From: Pontiella desulfatans
Lineage (GTDB): Bacteria; Verrucomicrobiota; Kiritimatiellia; Kiritimatiellales; Pontiellaceae
Direction: 5' to 3'
Length of the DNA: 64,000 nucleotides
Assembly (NCBI RefSeq): GCF_900890425.1
Contig: NZ_CAAHFG010000003.1
Location: 1,116,001-1,180,000 of the forward strand
Part shown: positions 42,164 to 52,032 of the stretch, piece after piece
Position numbering within the stretch: position 1 is the stretch's first letter
Layout: every line of letters begins with the position of its first letter
The notes under the pieces: model-generated
What the model was told of the DNA's origin: nothing
Databases searched by the model: none
Seen by the model: the letters and a program-made list of their open reading frames with translations, nothing else
Translations under genes and position numbers: made by a program

Positions 42164-44020
42164 ATGAAAAACAGTAGAAAAATAAACAAGGGGGCTCCGA
42201 GCGGGTTTGTGGTGAGTTTGCTGGTGCATGCGGCGGCGTTCCTGCTGGCCGGCATGCTGGTGGTGTTCACGGTGCACCAGAAGGAGGAGACGAAGTTTGT
42301 TCCGCCGAAGCCGGTCGACCGCCCGAAGATGAAGCTCAAGAAGCCGAAGGTGAAGGTGAAGAAGACGGCCAAGCCGAAACCCACCACCCGCATCGTGACG
42401 AAGGTCAAGCGCGCCAGCATGCCGGACATCCAGCTGCCGGAAATGAGCGGGATGGCGGATGGCCTGGTCGGGGACATCGGCGGGTTCGAGCTGCTGCCGG
42501 ATTTGCAGCAGATGACGGTCTTCGGCGGCGGGCAGACCATCGGCAACGACTTTGTCGGCACCTTCTACGATTTCAAGCGCGACCGCGCCGGCCGCCCGAT
42601 CCCGATGTCGGATGTCCAGTTCGTGGACGCGATGATCAAGTTTAATTCCAGCGGCTGGAAGCCCTCGTCGATCAGCCGCTACTACCGCTCGCCGAACAAG
42701 CGGTATGCGACGAGTTTCATGATGCCGCCGATCCGCTCGTCGGTTGCGCCGACCGCGTTCAACGAAGCCGACACCATCGGCTATGCGTGGATGGTCCACT
42801 ACAAGGGGAAGCTGGTTTATCCGGAGGATATCAAGTTCCGTTTCTGGGGGATGGGCGACGATATCCTGGCGGTGCGGGTGAACGGGGAGATCGTGCTCAA
42901 CGCCTGCTGGGAGGATAACAACCGGGGCACCTACCTGATCGGCGGGAAGTGGGTGAGCAACGCCACCAAGAACCGCCAGTTCTACATGGGCAACAACCTG
43001 GCCTGGGGCGGCGACTGGATCGAGCTCAAGGCCGGCGAGCCGGTGGACATGGAGGTGATCGTCGGCGAGGTGCCGGGCGGCACCTTCTGCTCGATGCTGA
43101 CGGTGGAGGTCGAAGACGCGGAATACGAAAACAACCGCCAGAGCCGCGGCATCTTCCCGATGTTCAAGACGGCGGAAACCACGCACGACCTGGCCGATGC
43201 CATCCTCGAGCATCTCGTTCCGGGCGAGGCCGACGTTTTCAAAGGCCCCATCTTCCGGGACTACCTGGTGCCCGAAAACACCAACACCGCGGTGGTGGCC
43301 GAGCAGGAGGCCGAAGCCCCGGAGCCCGGGGCGGAGGAGGAGCCTTCCAAGATGCGGTTGTGGACGCTTAACAACGGCAAGACCGTCGAAGCCGAATACA
43401 TCACCAAGATCGGCAACGATGTCGTGCTGCGTTCGGCCAAGGGCAAGCAGGTCAAGGTGCCCGTGGCGGAGGTTTCGGCCGAAGACATCGACTATATCCA
43501 GATCTCGAATCCGCCGAAGTTCTCGGTCGATTTCCTTCGCTCGAGCAAGCAGGTGTTCATCGAAACCACGCCCTACCTCAACGAAACCCCGCCGCGCGTC
43601 CTCGAATGGACCTTCGGGGCCAAGCTGAAGCAGGAAAACTCCATGGCCTACGACCACGAGCTGAAGGTGGAATACTATGCGTTCGGCCAGCAGTATCTCG
43701 ACGCCGACAAATACAAGCTGCTCGACCACCAGGTTGCGCACTTCACCCCGACGGCCGAGAACAAGCGCGCCTTCCGGATGGAAGGGAAGCGGGCCGTCCA
43801 GCTGATGGACTACGACCTGATGGACCACCGCCGCGGCATGCGCGTGGCCGAAAGCCTGGTGCTGGTCACCGACGTCCGCGGCGAAATCGTCGCCTACAAT
43901 TCGACGGCGAACTGGCTGTACGACAACCTCGAAACCCTGCAGGAGCGACAAGTAGGCCAGTTCCTCGACAAGAGCTGCGAGCGGGTCTACCCCACCGGTC
44001 CCAAACCCACGAGATATTAA
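42164..44020 (+). CDS. TonB-like membrane-anchored protein with PA14-like and SHD1-like domains
   Basis: 618 residues. The N-terminus looks like TonB: a single signal-anchor helix (FVVSLLVHAAAFLLAGMLVVF, residues 15-35) and a Lys/Pro-rich periplasmic stretch (PKPVDRPKMKLKKPKVKVKK). The centre (about 200-330) resembles a PA14-type beta-barrel (YPEDIKFRFWGMGDDILAVRVNGEIV). Residues about 400-445 resemble the SLA1 homology 1 (SHD1) domain (LWTLNNGKTVEAEYITKIGNDVVLRSAKGK) that is common in PVC bacteria. A C-terminal part (480-618) was not recognised. It lies between the isomerase and GH3 genes. It may be a surface or periplasmic glycan sensor or scaffold, but this is inference. Confidence 0.75.
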   Translation: MKNSRKINKGAPSGFVVSLLVHAAAFLLAGMLVVFTVHQKEETKFVPPKPVDRPKMKLKKPKVKVKKTAKPKPTTRIVTKVKRASMPDIQLPEMSGMADGLVGDIGGFELLPDLQQMTVFGGGQTIGNDFVGTFYDFKRDRAGRPIPMSDVQFVDAMIKFNSSGWKPSSISRYYRSPNKRYATSFMMPPIRSSVAPTAFNEADTIGYAWMVHYKGKLVYPEDIKFRFWGMGDDILAVRVNGEIVLNACWEDNNRGTYLIGGKWVSNATKNRQFYMGNNLAWGGDWIELKAGEPVDMEVIVGEVPGGTFCSMLTVEVEDAEYENNRQSRGIFPMFKTAETTHDLADAILEHLVPGEADVFKGPIFRDYLVPENTNTAVVAEQEAEAPEPGAEEEPSKMRLWTLNNGKTVEAEYITKIGNDVVLRSAKGKQVKVPVAEVSAEDIDYIQISNPPKFSVDFLRSSKQVFIETTPYLNETPPRVLEWTFGAKLKQENSMAYDHELKVEYYAFGQQYLDADKYKLLDHQVAHFTPTAENKRAFRMEGKRAVQLMDYDLMDHRRGMRVAESLVLVTDVRGEIVAYNSTANWLYDNLETLQERQVGQFLDKSCERVYPTGPKPTRY

Positions 44021-44029
44021 GGAAACATC

Positions 44030-46633
44030 GTGATCAAAGCTCAATTTTCGCTTAGTGGCGACATTAGGCATTCCAAGACCCTCGGCGCCTTCGATGCCAG
44101 AAAGCCCGAGGTTTATGTGGAGGAAATCTCGGGCACCTCGTTCATTGCATCGGCTCCGGGATTGGAGCCGGGGGCCTATTTGGTGGAGATCGATCTCGTC
44201 GAGGCGGTGCTCGACGGGGTGGGGCAGCGCGTGATGGACATCCAGTGCGGCAACGCCGTCTTGGCCCAGGATCTGGATTTGGTGGTGGCGGCCGGCGGTT
44301 TCAAGCAGCCCTACCGCGTTTCCGGAACCGTGGAGCACCTCGGCGATGCCCAGCGCGGGCCGCTCGCCGTCCAGTTCGAAGGCCGGGTGCAGGAGGCCAA
44401 GTTCAATGCCATCACGGTGAAGGATGAGGCCGGCGACGTGGTGGCGCATGTGCTCGCCAGGGATCTTGCCGATGCGGTCGATCCGGATGCGCGCATCGTC
44501 CCGCACGTGGATGAACCGCCGGTTTACAACGATCCCTCCCACCCCTTGGAAAAACGGGTGGACGACCTGATCCGCCGCATGTCGCCCAAGGAAAAGATCG
44601 ACCAGCTGGTCAATGCCGCCGGCCAGATCGAGCGGCTGGACGTGCCGGGCTACGACTATTGGAACGAATGCCTCCATGGCGTGGCCCGCAACGGCTATGC
44701 GACCGTCTTCCCGCAGGCCACCGGCATGGCCGCCATCTGGGATGCGCCGATGATGCGCCGCATTGCCGATGCCATCTCCACCGAGGCGCGCGCCAAGTTC
44801 AACGCGCTCGGAAAGGTGCCGGTCTACCACCGCAACCAGGGGCTGACCATGTGGTCGCCCACCCTCAATCTCTTTCGCGACCCGCGCTGGGGGCGCGGCC
44901 AGGAAAGCTATGGCGAAGACCCGTTCCTGACCGCCCGCCTCGGCGTGGAATTCATCCGGGGCCTGCAGGGCGACGACGGAACCTATCTGAAAGTGGCCGC
45001 GTGCGCGAAGCACTATGCCGCCCACAGCGGCCCCGAACCGGGACGGCGCTCCTTCGATGTTTCGCCAACCGCGCGCGACCTCTACGAAACCTATCTGCCC
45101 CAGTTCGAGGCGGCCGTGCGCGAGGGCGGTGTGGAAGCCGTGATGGGCGCCTACAACAGCCTCTACGACGAACCCTGCAACACCAGCCATTTCCTGCTGA
45201 CCGAGCTGCTGCGCGGGCAGTGGGGGTTCGACGGGCATGTCGTGGCCGACTGCGGCGCGATCCGCAGCGTCTATGCCCACCATCGCCATGTGGGAACGGC
45301 GGAGGAGGCCGTTGCCCTCGCCGTCAAGGCCGGGTGCGATCTCGATTGCGGCGTCACCTTCGGCAGCCTACTCACCGCCCGCAAGGAAGGGCTCGTTTCG
45401 GACGAAGAGATCGACCGCGCACTGCACCGCCTGCTGCGTACCCGCTTCCGTTTGGGCATGTTCGATCCACCGGCGATGAACCCCTGGTCGAAGATTACGC
45501 TGGAACAAAACGACTCGCCGGAGCACCAGGCGCTTGCGCTTGAGGCAACGCGGAAATCGCTGGTGCTGCTGAAAAACGACGGCATCCTGCCGCTCGGAAA
45601 ATCCGCGCTGAAAAAGGTGGCGGTCATCGGAGCGAACGCCGATTCGGTTCCGGCGCTGCTGGGCAACTACCACGGCGATCCCTCCGCCCCCGTCACCTTT
45701 TTGGATGGGGTTCGCGCCGCCCTCGGAGACGCGGTCGAAATCATCTACGACGTGGGCTGTCCGCTGGCTTTGCCGAAGGATGATCCCGAAATCGATCCCT
45801 CCTGGTTCGCGGACGCGCTCCGGCTGGCCGCCGCATCCGATGTGGTGCTCTATTTCGGCGGCATCAGCGGCGAGCTCGAAGGCGAGGAGATGCCGGTTAA
45901 CATGGAGGGCTTCAACGGCGGCGACCGCACCTTCATCGAATTGCCGCCGGTGCAGACCGCGTTGCTCAAGAAGCTCCACGCCACCGGAACGCCGGTGGTT
46001 TTCATCAACAGCAGCGGCGGGGCCGTGGCCTTTCCGTGGGAGGCCGAAAACCTGCCGGCGATCCTGCAGGCGTGGTATCCCGGCCAGGCGGGCGGCACCG
46101 CGGTGGCCGATGTGCTGTTCGGCGCCTGCAACCCTTCCGGCAAGCTTCCGCTCACCTTCTACCGCTCGACCAAAGACCTACCGCACTACTACGACTACGG
46201 CATGGCCAACCGCACCTACCGGTTCTTTGAAGGGGAGCCGCTCTATGCATTTGGCCACGGCCTGGGCTACACCCGATTTGAATATGGAGCATTAACCGCG
46301 TCCGAAGACGCGGGCATCTTCCGCGTCTCCTTCGAGCTAGCCAATGCCGGGGCGGTCGATGGGGAAGAGGTTGTGCAGCTCTATGTCCGGCATCTCGCCT
46401 CTTCCGTCTCGCAGCCGATCCACAGCCTCGCGGCGTTCCAGCGGTTGGCCGTTGGCGGCGGGGAGCGCGCGATGGTGGAGTTGGAGTTTCCGGTCGATGC
46501 ATTGCGCCATTGGGATGGCGAGGGTGGGGGATATGTGGTTGAACCGGGCGGGTTCGAAGTCCGGGTTGGCGCCTCTTCCGCAGATATCCGGCAGACGCTC
46601 GAACTCCAGGTTCAAGGGCGCGGCGAATTTTAA
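44030..46633 (+). CDS. Glycoside hydrolase family 3 enzyme with N-terminal malectin-like domain
   Basis: 867 residues from a GTG at 44030 preceded by AAGGAAA. Residues 1-145 form a malectin-like carbohydrate-binding domain (EPGAYLVEIDLVEAVLDGVGQRVMDI). GH3 N-terminal barrel from about 165 with TMWSPTLNLFRDPRWGRGQESYGEDP, KHYAAHSGPEPGRRSFD and the nucleophile Asp407 in HVVADCGAIRSVY. The C-terminal alpha/beta sandwich (KSLVLLKNDGILPLGK) and fibronectin-III-like end follow. The closest layout is that of beta-xylosidase/beta-glucosidase GH3 enzymes. No signal peptide is visible, suggesting it works on imported oligosaccharides in the cytoplasm. The symporter gene follows after 64 bases. Confidence 0.92.
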   Translation: MIKAQFSLSGDIRHSKTLGAFDARKPEVYVEEISGTSFIASAPGLEPGAYLVEIDLVEAVLDGVGQRVMDIQCGNAVLAQDLDLVVAAGGFKQPYRVSGTVEHLGDAQRGPLAVQFEGRVQEAKFNAITVKDEAGDVVAHVLARDLADAVDPDARIVPHVDEPPVYNDPSHPLEKRVDDLIRRMSPKEKIDQLVNAAGQIERLDVPGYDYWNECLHGVARNGYATVFPQATGMAAIWDAPMMRRIADAISTEARAKFNALGKVPVYHRNQGLTMWSPTLNLFRDPRWGRGQESYGEDPFLTARLGVEFIRGLQGDDGTYLKVAACAKHYAAHSGPEPGRRSFDVSPTARDLYETYLPQFEAAVREGGVEAVMGAYNSLYDEPCNTSHFLLTELLRGQWGFDGHVVADCGAIRSVYAHHRHVGTAEEAVALAVKAGCDLDCGVTFGSLLTARKEGLVSDEEIDRALHRLLRTRFRLGMFDPPAMNPWSKITLEQNDSPEHQALALEATRKSLVLLKNDGILPLGKSALKKVAVIGANADSVPALLGNYHGDPSAPVTFLDGVRAALGDAVEIIYDVGCPLALPKDDPEIDPSWFADALRLAAASDVVLYFGGISGELEGEEMPVNMEGFNGGDRTFIELPPVQTALLKKLHATGTPVVFINSSGGAVAFPWEAENLPAILQAWYPGQAGGTAVADVLFGACNPSGKLPLTFYRSTKDLPHYYDYGMANRTYRFFEGEPLYAFGHGLGYTRFEYGALTASEDAGIFRVSFELANAGAVDGEEVVQLYVRHLASSVSQPIHSLAAFQRLAVGGGERAMVELEFPVDALRHWDGEGGGYVVEPGGFEVRVGASSADIRQTLELQVQGRGEF

Positions 46634-46697
46634 AAACAAGAAGACACGCAGGCCTCCGTTCCCGGTGGCTGGGTGTTGAAGAGAGGATAGGAACGAT

Positions 46698-48476
46698 ATG
46701 AGTAATTTCGACTACATTGTAATTGGCGTTTATCTGGTGTTCATGCTTTCGCTGGGGCCGATCTATAAGAGCTTCAGCAAAACGGCATCGGACTTCTTTC
46801 GCGGCGGCGGCGGCATGCTCTGGTGGGTGGTCGGCAGCTCTGCCTTCATGAACTCGTTCTCCGCGTGGTCGTTCACCGGCGGTGCGGCGAAAGCCTATGA
46901 AACCGGCACCTTCCTGCTGATCCTGTTTAGTTGCAACACGGTGGCCACGCTGGTCTGCCTGGCGTTCACGGCGCACCGTTTCCGCCAGTTGCGCGTCATC
47001 ACGGCGGTGGAGGCCATCCGCGACCGGTTCGGCAATTCCAGCGAGCAAATCTTCAACTGGCTGCCGCTCATTTTCAACATCCTGTTTGGCGGCATCATGC
47101 TCTATACGATCTCCGTCTTCATGTCGGGCGTGTTCGGGGCGAAGATGTATCAGATCATTCTGATCCTTGGCGCGGTGATGATCGCCATGACGCTGCTCGG
47201 CGGTTCCTGGGCGGCGACCGCGGGCGACTTCGTCCAAATGCTGGTGGTACTGACGATCACGGTCATCATGGCGGTGCTGGCGCTGAACCACGAAGCCATC
47301 GGCGGCATTGGCGGCTTGATCGCCAACGTGCCGAAGGGCCATTTTGAATGGACGGAGTTCGAGCGGCCCAGCATTACGTGGATCTACGCCATCACGCTGG
47401 TGGTGAACCAGATCGTTTTCGCCAACAGCATGCAAAGCGGCGGCGCACGCTATCTGTTCGTGAAAGACGGCGGCGAAGCGCGCAAGTCCGCCTGGGTTTC
47501 CGTGGTTGGATTTATCCTCCTGCCCATCATCTGGCTTATTCCCGCCTTCGCCTCCTCGGTGATCTTCCCGGATCTGGCCTCCATGTTCCCCAATCTCAAC
47601 AATCCAAACGAGGCCGCCTACGTGGCGATCGCGAAGGAGTTGCTGCCTACGGGATTGCTGGGGCTCTTGGTCTGCGGCATCTTCGCCGCCAGCCTCACGT
47701 CGATGAACAGTCTGCTGAACGTCTTTTCAGCTGGTTTCGTGCGGAATTTCTGGATCCGCGTGGTCGATAAAAACGCGAGCGAGGGACGCCAGATCCTGGT
47801 GGGCCGGATCTTTATTTTTATTTACGGTTTGATTTGGATGGGCATCGCGATGGTGCTTTCCCAGAATGACAAGATCAAACTGTTCGAGCTGATTCTCATC
47901 GCCTCGGCATCCATCGGCCTGCCGGCGGCGCTGCCCATGCTCTACGGCATGTTCGTGAAAAAGGTGCCCGCGTGGGCCGGTTGGAGCACGATGGTGTTCG
48001 GTTTCATTGTTTCACTCGCCATCTACCTTGGGTTCAAGTACTGGGGCTGGTCGGACGCGTTGCGCTATGGTTGGGATGCGTCCGCTCCGCTCAGCGATAT
48101 TGAGTTCGGCGACCTCAAGCTAGGACTGACCACCGGCACGATCTTCCTGGCTTGCACGATCTGGTTTTTCTTTACGGGTATCTTCCATAAATATTCCAGC
48201 CCGGAATACCGCGAGCAGGTGGATAAGTTCTTTGAGGTGATGAACACACCCATCGACCGCTCCACCGAACACGAGCCGGACTATGAAAGCGACAGCCGCC
48301 AGTACGCCGTTCTTGCCAACCTATGTCTGGCCTACGGCGGCATGGTGCTGCTGTTGCTGCTGGTGCCGAACGACCTGAAGGCGCGCATGCTGATCTTGAT
48401 CTGTGGCGGCGCGGTGGTGGTAGTCGGCGTCGTCCTCCGTCTAATCGGTATAAAGCGCGCCCGCAACAAAGCCTAA
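46698..48476 (+). CDS. Sodium:solute symporter (SSS family)
   Basis: 592 residues with about 14 hydrophobic helices. The start has the SSS pattern (FDYIVIGVYLVFMLSLGPIYK, then SKTASDFFRGGGGMLWWVVGSSAFMNSFSAWSFTGGAAKAYETG), and SMNSLLNVFSAGFVRNFW carries the conserved Ser/Asn sodium-site region. It imports sugars or sugar acids with Na+. A long hydrophilic stretch near residues 495-535 (PEYREQVDKFFEVMNTPIDRSTEHEP) precedes the last two helices, as in sodium/glucose and uronate-type members. With no SusC/SusD pair in the window, this is the only transporter of the cluster. Confidence 0.93.
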   Translation: MSNFDYIVIGVYLVFMLSLGPIYKSFSKTASDFFRGGGGMLWWVVGSSAFMNSFSAWSFTGGAAKAYETGTFLLILFSCNTVATLVCLAFTAHRFRQLRVITAVEAIRDRFGNSSEQIFNWLPLIFNILFGGIMLYTISVFMSGVFGAKMYQIILILGAVMIAMTLLGGSWAATAGDFVQMLVVLTITVIMAVLALNHEAIGGIGGLIANVPKGHFEWTEFERPSITWIYAITLVVNQIVFANSMQSGGARYLFVKDGGEARKSAWVSVVGFILLPIIWLIPAFASSVIFPDLASMFPNLNNPNEAAYVAIAKELLPTGLLGLLVCGIFAASLTSMNSLLNVFSAGFVRNFWIRVVDKNASEGRQILVGRIFIFIYGLIWMGIAMVLSQNDKIKLFELILIASASIGLPAALPMLYGMFVKKVPAWAGWSTMVFGFIVSLAIYLGFKYWGWSDALRYGWDASAPLSDIEFGDLKLGLTTGTIFLACTIWFFFTGIFHKYSSPEYREQVDKFFEVMNTPIDRSTEHEPDYESDSRQYAVLANLCLAYGGMVLLLLLVPNDLKARMLILICGGAVVVVGVVLRLIGIKRARNKA

Positions 48477-48491
48477 CCAAGGAGGCCCTTC

Positions 48492-51400
48492 ATGAAACCA
48501 ATCTTCATTGCCGCCGGCCTCTTGGCGGGAGCGTTGTGCTGTTGCGCACACGATGCAAAAGACCTGTTTGCCAACCAGCTCGGCTGGGAAAAGGACGCGG
48601 CGGAACAACTGTCGAACCTGCGAGCCTGGGACGGTCTTTCGAAAGGGGGAAAGCTGGAGTTGCCGGGCGAGGCTTCCTTCACCTATCCCGATGGGGAAAA
48701 GGGCTGGTTCCGGGTGGGCCTCGCACTTCGGCACGACGGATCCGGCTACTGGAAAAACTTTTACGGCGTCCGCTTCGAGGTCTATCTGCCGGGCGATGCC
48801 CCGCTGAAGGGCGAGGCCATGGTCCACACCGCCGCGCGCAAGGTTTATGGCGGAAGCGAGGACGTGGTGGATACCTATTCCGCCGCCTTCGGCCTGGTGG
48901 GCAAGGGCTGGCACACGGTGACCGTTCCGCTCAAATCGTTCAATCTGGAACAGTCGATGCCCGTCATGCTCGAAACCATCAAAACCTTCGCGGTCAAGGC
49001 CGAGTTTTCCGATGGATCAAAGGGGACGATCAAGCTGCGCCATCCGCGGCTGATCAAGGGCGACCTCCTGGCGTTGGAAAGCGAAGTCCGTTCCGCATCG
49101 GCCCAGGGCGGGAAGGATGCGGTTTATGCGCTGAAGGTTTCCAACTGCACCGATAAACCGCAGGTCGTCAATCTGGCCCGCCGCGTTCAGGGCCGGGAAG
49201 TGATGGATACCCGAATCACGCCGACCGAGCTCACGCTGGAACCCGGCGAAAGCAGGAGCGTCGAAGTCCGTGTGACGGTCTCCGAGCGCGTCGCCCCGGG
49301 CGGGCGCGAAGTGCAGACCATCCAGGCCATGGCCAATGGCCGGGATGCCGGAACGATCGAATACATCACGTTGGCCTACCTCGAACATCCCTACCTGCTG
49401 CACACCAAAGAGCGATGGGACGACATCCGTAAAAAAGCGGAAACCGTCGAGTGGGCCAAAAAAGCCGCCGCGAAATATGTATCGGATGCCGACCAGTGGA
49501 ATGTACCGGAAGTCAACTTCGGGAAACTTTCACGGCATACCAACTGTGAATATGTCTACGAGCTCAAGGAGCATGAAAAGATGTTCGGTTGCGCGGTGGC
49601 GTATCAGCTGACCGGCGAGATGAAGTATGCCGAGAAGGCCGCGCTCTATCTCCGCCAGTTGAGCGACCCGGTCGACGGCTATGCGCGCACCCAGGCGGGC
49701 GCGGCCGGCAACCTGGTCAAGGAAGGCGGCTTCATGCAGCATGTCGCCTGGGGCTATGACCTGATTCATGATTCGGGCGCGCTGTCGGATGAGGATCATA
49801 AGAACATGGCGGCCATGATCCGCCTCTATTCGAAGATTATCGACCAGCACATCAGCCAGGCCGTTTCCGGCAACTGGCAGGTGGCCGAGGCCTTCGGCGC
49901 AATCTACGGGGCGTTGGCCATTCAGGATATGGCATTGGCCAACCGCTTCATCGAAGGGCCGGGCGGATTCCACGAGCAGGCCACCCATGGCGTGATGGCC
50001 GATGGTTGGTGGTACGAGTGCTCGATCGGCTACAATGCGTGGGTCTCGAGCGAGTTCACGCAGCTGGCCCTCGCACTGCAACCGTGGGGTATCGACTATG
50101 TCGATGCCGCGATCCCCGCTTCCTATTCCGTGGAATACAATATTTTTTCCCAGGATGTGGAAGAGCGCAAAAAGAAGATCTACGGCAAACCCTTCCAGAA
50201 GTGGGGGCCGGTCTATAAACCCTACATCAAAATCAAGGACATGTGGGATGCCCTGCCGAAATTCATCGACTACCAGGGCATGATGTTTGCGAACAACGAT
50301 TCGACCGAGAACAAGTTCACGAGCGATGCCTACGAGATTGCCTACTTCGTTTACCGCGATCCGATCTATGCCTCGATCATCAAGCACATCGGCAAGCGCG
50401 ATCTGCTCTACGGGGTGGCCGAGCTGCCGGACGATACGCCCGAGCTGGGCGAGGGATCAGCCTATGCCGATAACGCCGGGCAGGTGATGCTGCGCTCGAA
50501 GCAGGAAGAACCGCGCGAACGGATCCAGGGCGTTCTGAAATATGGAACGCACGGCGGCTACCACGGCCACTTCGACCGCGCCGGCCTGAACTCGCTGATG
50601 CGCTACGGCCGCAGCTTCTACAATCCGGAGCACATCTGGTACAGCTATCCGAATTTCATGTATGCCTTCTTCGTGCAGACCTCGCTGCCGCACAACATGG
50701 TGGTGGTCGACATGAAACAGCAGGAAGCGGTCGAAAGCCGCCGGCTGCTCTTCAGCGAAGGCGAGCTGCTGCAGGCCACGGCCGTTGAAACCAAGGCCCG
50801 CTGGTCGAATCCCCCGTATGGCGGGCTTAAATATCCGGCGCTGGCGCCTACACTGCAGGAAAAGTGCTGGGATGAAGGGCGCTACCTGCCGCAACCGGAA
50901 AACGAGCCGGTCTACGGTTCCATCGGCGAGTGGTCGGATCGCGTCACGCAGCGACGCCTGCTGGCGGTTGCGGACGACTACATTGTGCTGGCCGACTATC
51001 TCGATGCACCGGAGGAGCACACCTTCGACTGCCTGTTCAACATCAAGGGCCTGCTCGGGATCGATGCCGACCAGGTTTCCGAACCGCGCCACACGGAAAG
51101 CATGAACCCAGACCCGATTCTGGCCGCGCAGTTGATCACCGATTGCAATTGGTACGACACCGAAGGCACCACCAAGGTCAGCTTCGAAACCAAGTTCGGC
51201 CCGGACGCCGACAACGCCGGAACCCGCATTACCGGGCTTGACGGCGTGCTGAAAATGGATGTCTACAATACGTGGCCGAAACAGCGCGAGGTGATGCTGG
51301 GCACACTGCCCGAGGCCCATGGCGTGAACCGCAAATTCTGGTACACCGTCCAGGGCGATGGCCAGGTGCTCGCCGAAGGAAAATTCGGGGCATGGATTCT

Positions 51401-52022
51401 CGGGCGCGATGCGATCGACGTTTCGCTTGAAGGGTTGAAGACGCTGAAGCTGGTCACCAAAACGGATGCGTCTGCGAAAAAGAAAACCCTCTTCTGGGGC
51501 AATCCGGTGATCGTGACGCAGGACGGAAAAGAAATACCTCTCAGTGGAGTTGAGTTGGTGACGGATCAGATCGCCGCAGTTCCAGAGGTTGGAAAAGATT
51601 ATTATGGCGGTCCGGTGAAACTGTCCGGACTTCCAATGGTTGGAACGGTTCCGGCCAACCCAGTGAAGGAAAATGTCGACGGCACCATCACGGTTGATCT
51701 GACGAATCTCAACGCCGCGCGTTTCAAGGCCTATGTCGGCGGGGACTATCCGCTGGGCAACGAAGCCGAGCGCCGCAAATCGCTCAGCTTCCGCACCACC
51801 GGAAAAAAGGCGCGCTTCCTGACGGTTGTCGAACCGTTCGAAGCCGCCAGCAAAATCAAAAGCGTGATCGCCGCTTCGGCGAACGAGGTGACCATTGAAC
51901 TCAAGGATGGCCGCACGCATGTTGTGCGCGTTCAGGGGATGGAGCAAGGCGAAGACCTCAACGTGTCCATCCAGGAATTCAACAATGGAAAATGGGTTCG
52001 CGAGGAGCAGCACAATAATTAA
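48492..52022 (+). CDS. Giant secreted heparinase II/III-type polysaccharide lyase, paralogue A
   Basis: 1176 residues with a signal peptide (MKPIFIAAGLLAGALCCCA). Order: jelly-roll carbohydrate-binding-like domain (about 30-190); FN3-like linker (200-295); (alpha/alpha) toroid from about 300 with VSGNWQVAEAFGAIYGALA and GWWYECSIGYNAWVSSEF holding candidate catalytic Asn and Tyr; beta-sandwich with THGGYHGHFDRAGLNSLMRYG (candidate His) and SLPHNMVVVDMKQQE, the counterpart of the HNTVVVDG motif. The C-terminal part (ITVDLTNLNAARFKAYVGGD) resembles an NPCBM-type domain. Such lyases break uronic-acid links by beta-elimination. AAGGAGG precedes the ATG. The protein at 57542 is a full-length paralogue. 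The substrate may be alginate-like or a sulfated uronan; it cannot be fixed here. Confidence 0.87.
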   Translation: MKPIFIAAGLLAGALCCCAHDAKDLFANQLGWEKDAAEQLSNLRAWDGLSKGGKLELPGEASFTYPDGEKGWFRVGLALRHDGSGYWKNFYGVRFEVYLPGDAPLKGEAMVHTAARKVYGGSEDVVDTYSAAFGLVGKGWHTVTVPLKSFNLEQSMPVMLETIKTFAVKAEFSDGSKGTIKLRHPRLIKGDLLALESEVRSASAQGGKDAVYALKVSNCTDKPQVVNLARRVQGREVMDTRITPTELTLEPGESRSVEVRVTVSERVAPGGREVQTIQAMANGRDAGTIEYITLAYLEHPYLLHTKERWDDIRKKAETVEWAKKAAAKYVSDADQWNVPEVNFGKLSRHTNCEYVYELKEHEKMFGCAVAYQLTGEMKYAEKAALYLRQLSDPVDGYARTQAGAAGNLVKEGGFMQHVAWGYDLIHDSGALSDEDHKNMAAMIRLYSKIIDQHISQAVSGNWQVAEAFGAIYGALAIQDMALANRFIEGPGGFHEQATHGVMADGWWYECSIGYNAWVSSEFTQLALALQPWGIDYVDAAIPASYSVEYNIFSQDVEERKKKIYGKPFQKWGPVYKPYIKIKDMWDALPKFIDYQGMMFANNDSTENKFTSDAYEIAYFVYRDPIYASIIKHIGKRDLLYGVAELPDDTPELGEGSAYADNAGQVMLRSKQEEPRERIQGVLKYGTHGGYHGHFDRAGLNSLMRYGRSFYNPEHIWYSYPNFMYAFFVQTSLPHNMVVVDMKQQEAVESRRLLFSEGELLQATAVETKARWSNPPYGGLKYPALAPTLQEKCWDEGRYLPQPENEPVYGSIGEWSDRVTQRRLLAVADDYIVLADYLDAPEEHTFDCLFNIKGLLGIDADQVSEPRHTESMNPDPILAAQLITDCNWYDTEGTTKVSFETKFGPDADNAGTRITGLDGVLKMDVYNTWPKQREVMLGTLPEAHGVNRKFWYTVQGDGQVLAEGKFGAWILGRDAIDVSLEGLKTLKLVTKTDASAKKKTLFWGNPVIVTQDGKEIPLSGVELVTDQIAAVPEVGKDYYGGPVKLSGLPMVGTVPANPVKENVDGTITVDLTNLNAARFKAYVGGDYPLGNEAERRKSLSFRTTGKKARFLTVVEPFEAASKIKSVIAASANEVTIELKDGRTHVVRVQGMEQGEDLNVSIQEFNNGKWVREEQHNN

Positions 52023-52032
52023 GGGCATCGTT

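Noticed and set aside
42164-42400. True TonB protein
   Set aside because: Only the N-terminal anchor and Lys/Pro stretch match; the characteristic C-terminal TonB domain and ExbBD neighbours are absent.
41330-45289. 1319-codon minus-strand open frame
   Set aside because: It is antisense to four plus-strand genes with recognisable families; composition is typical of an antisense frame in high-GC coding DNA.
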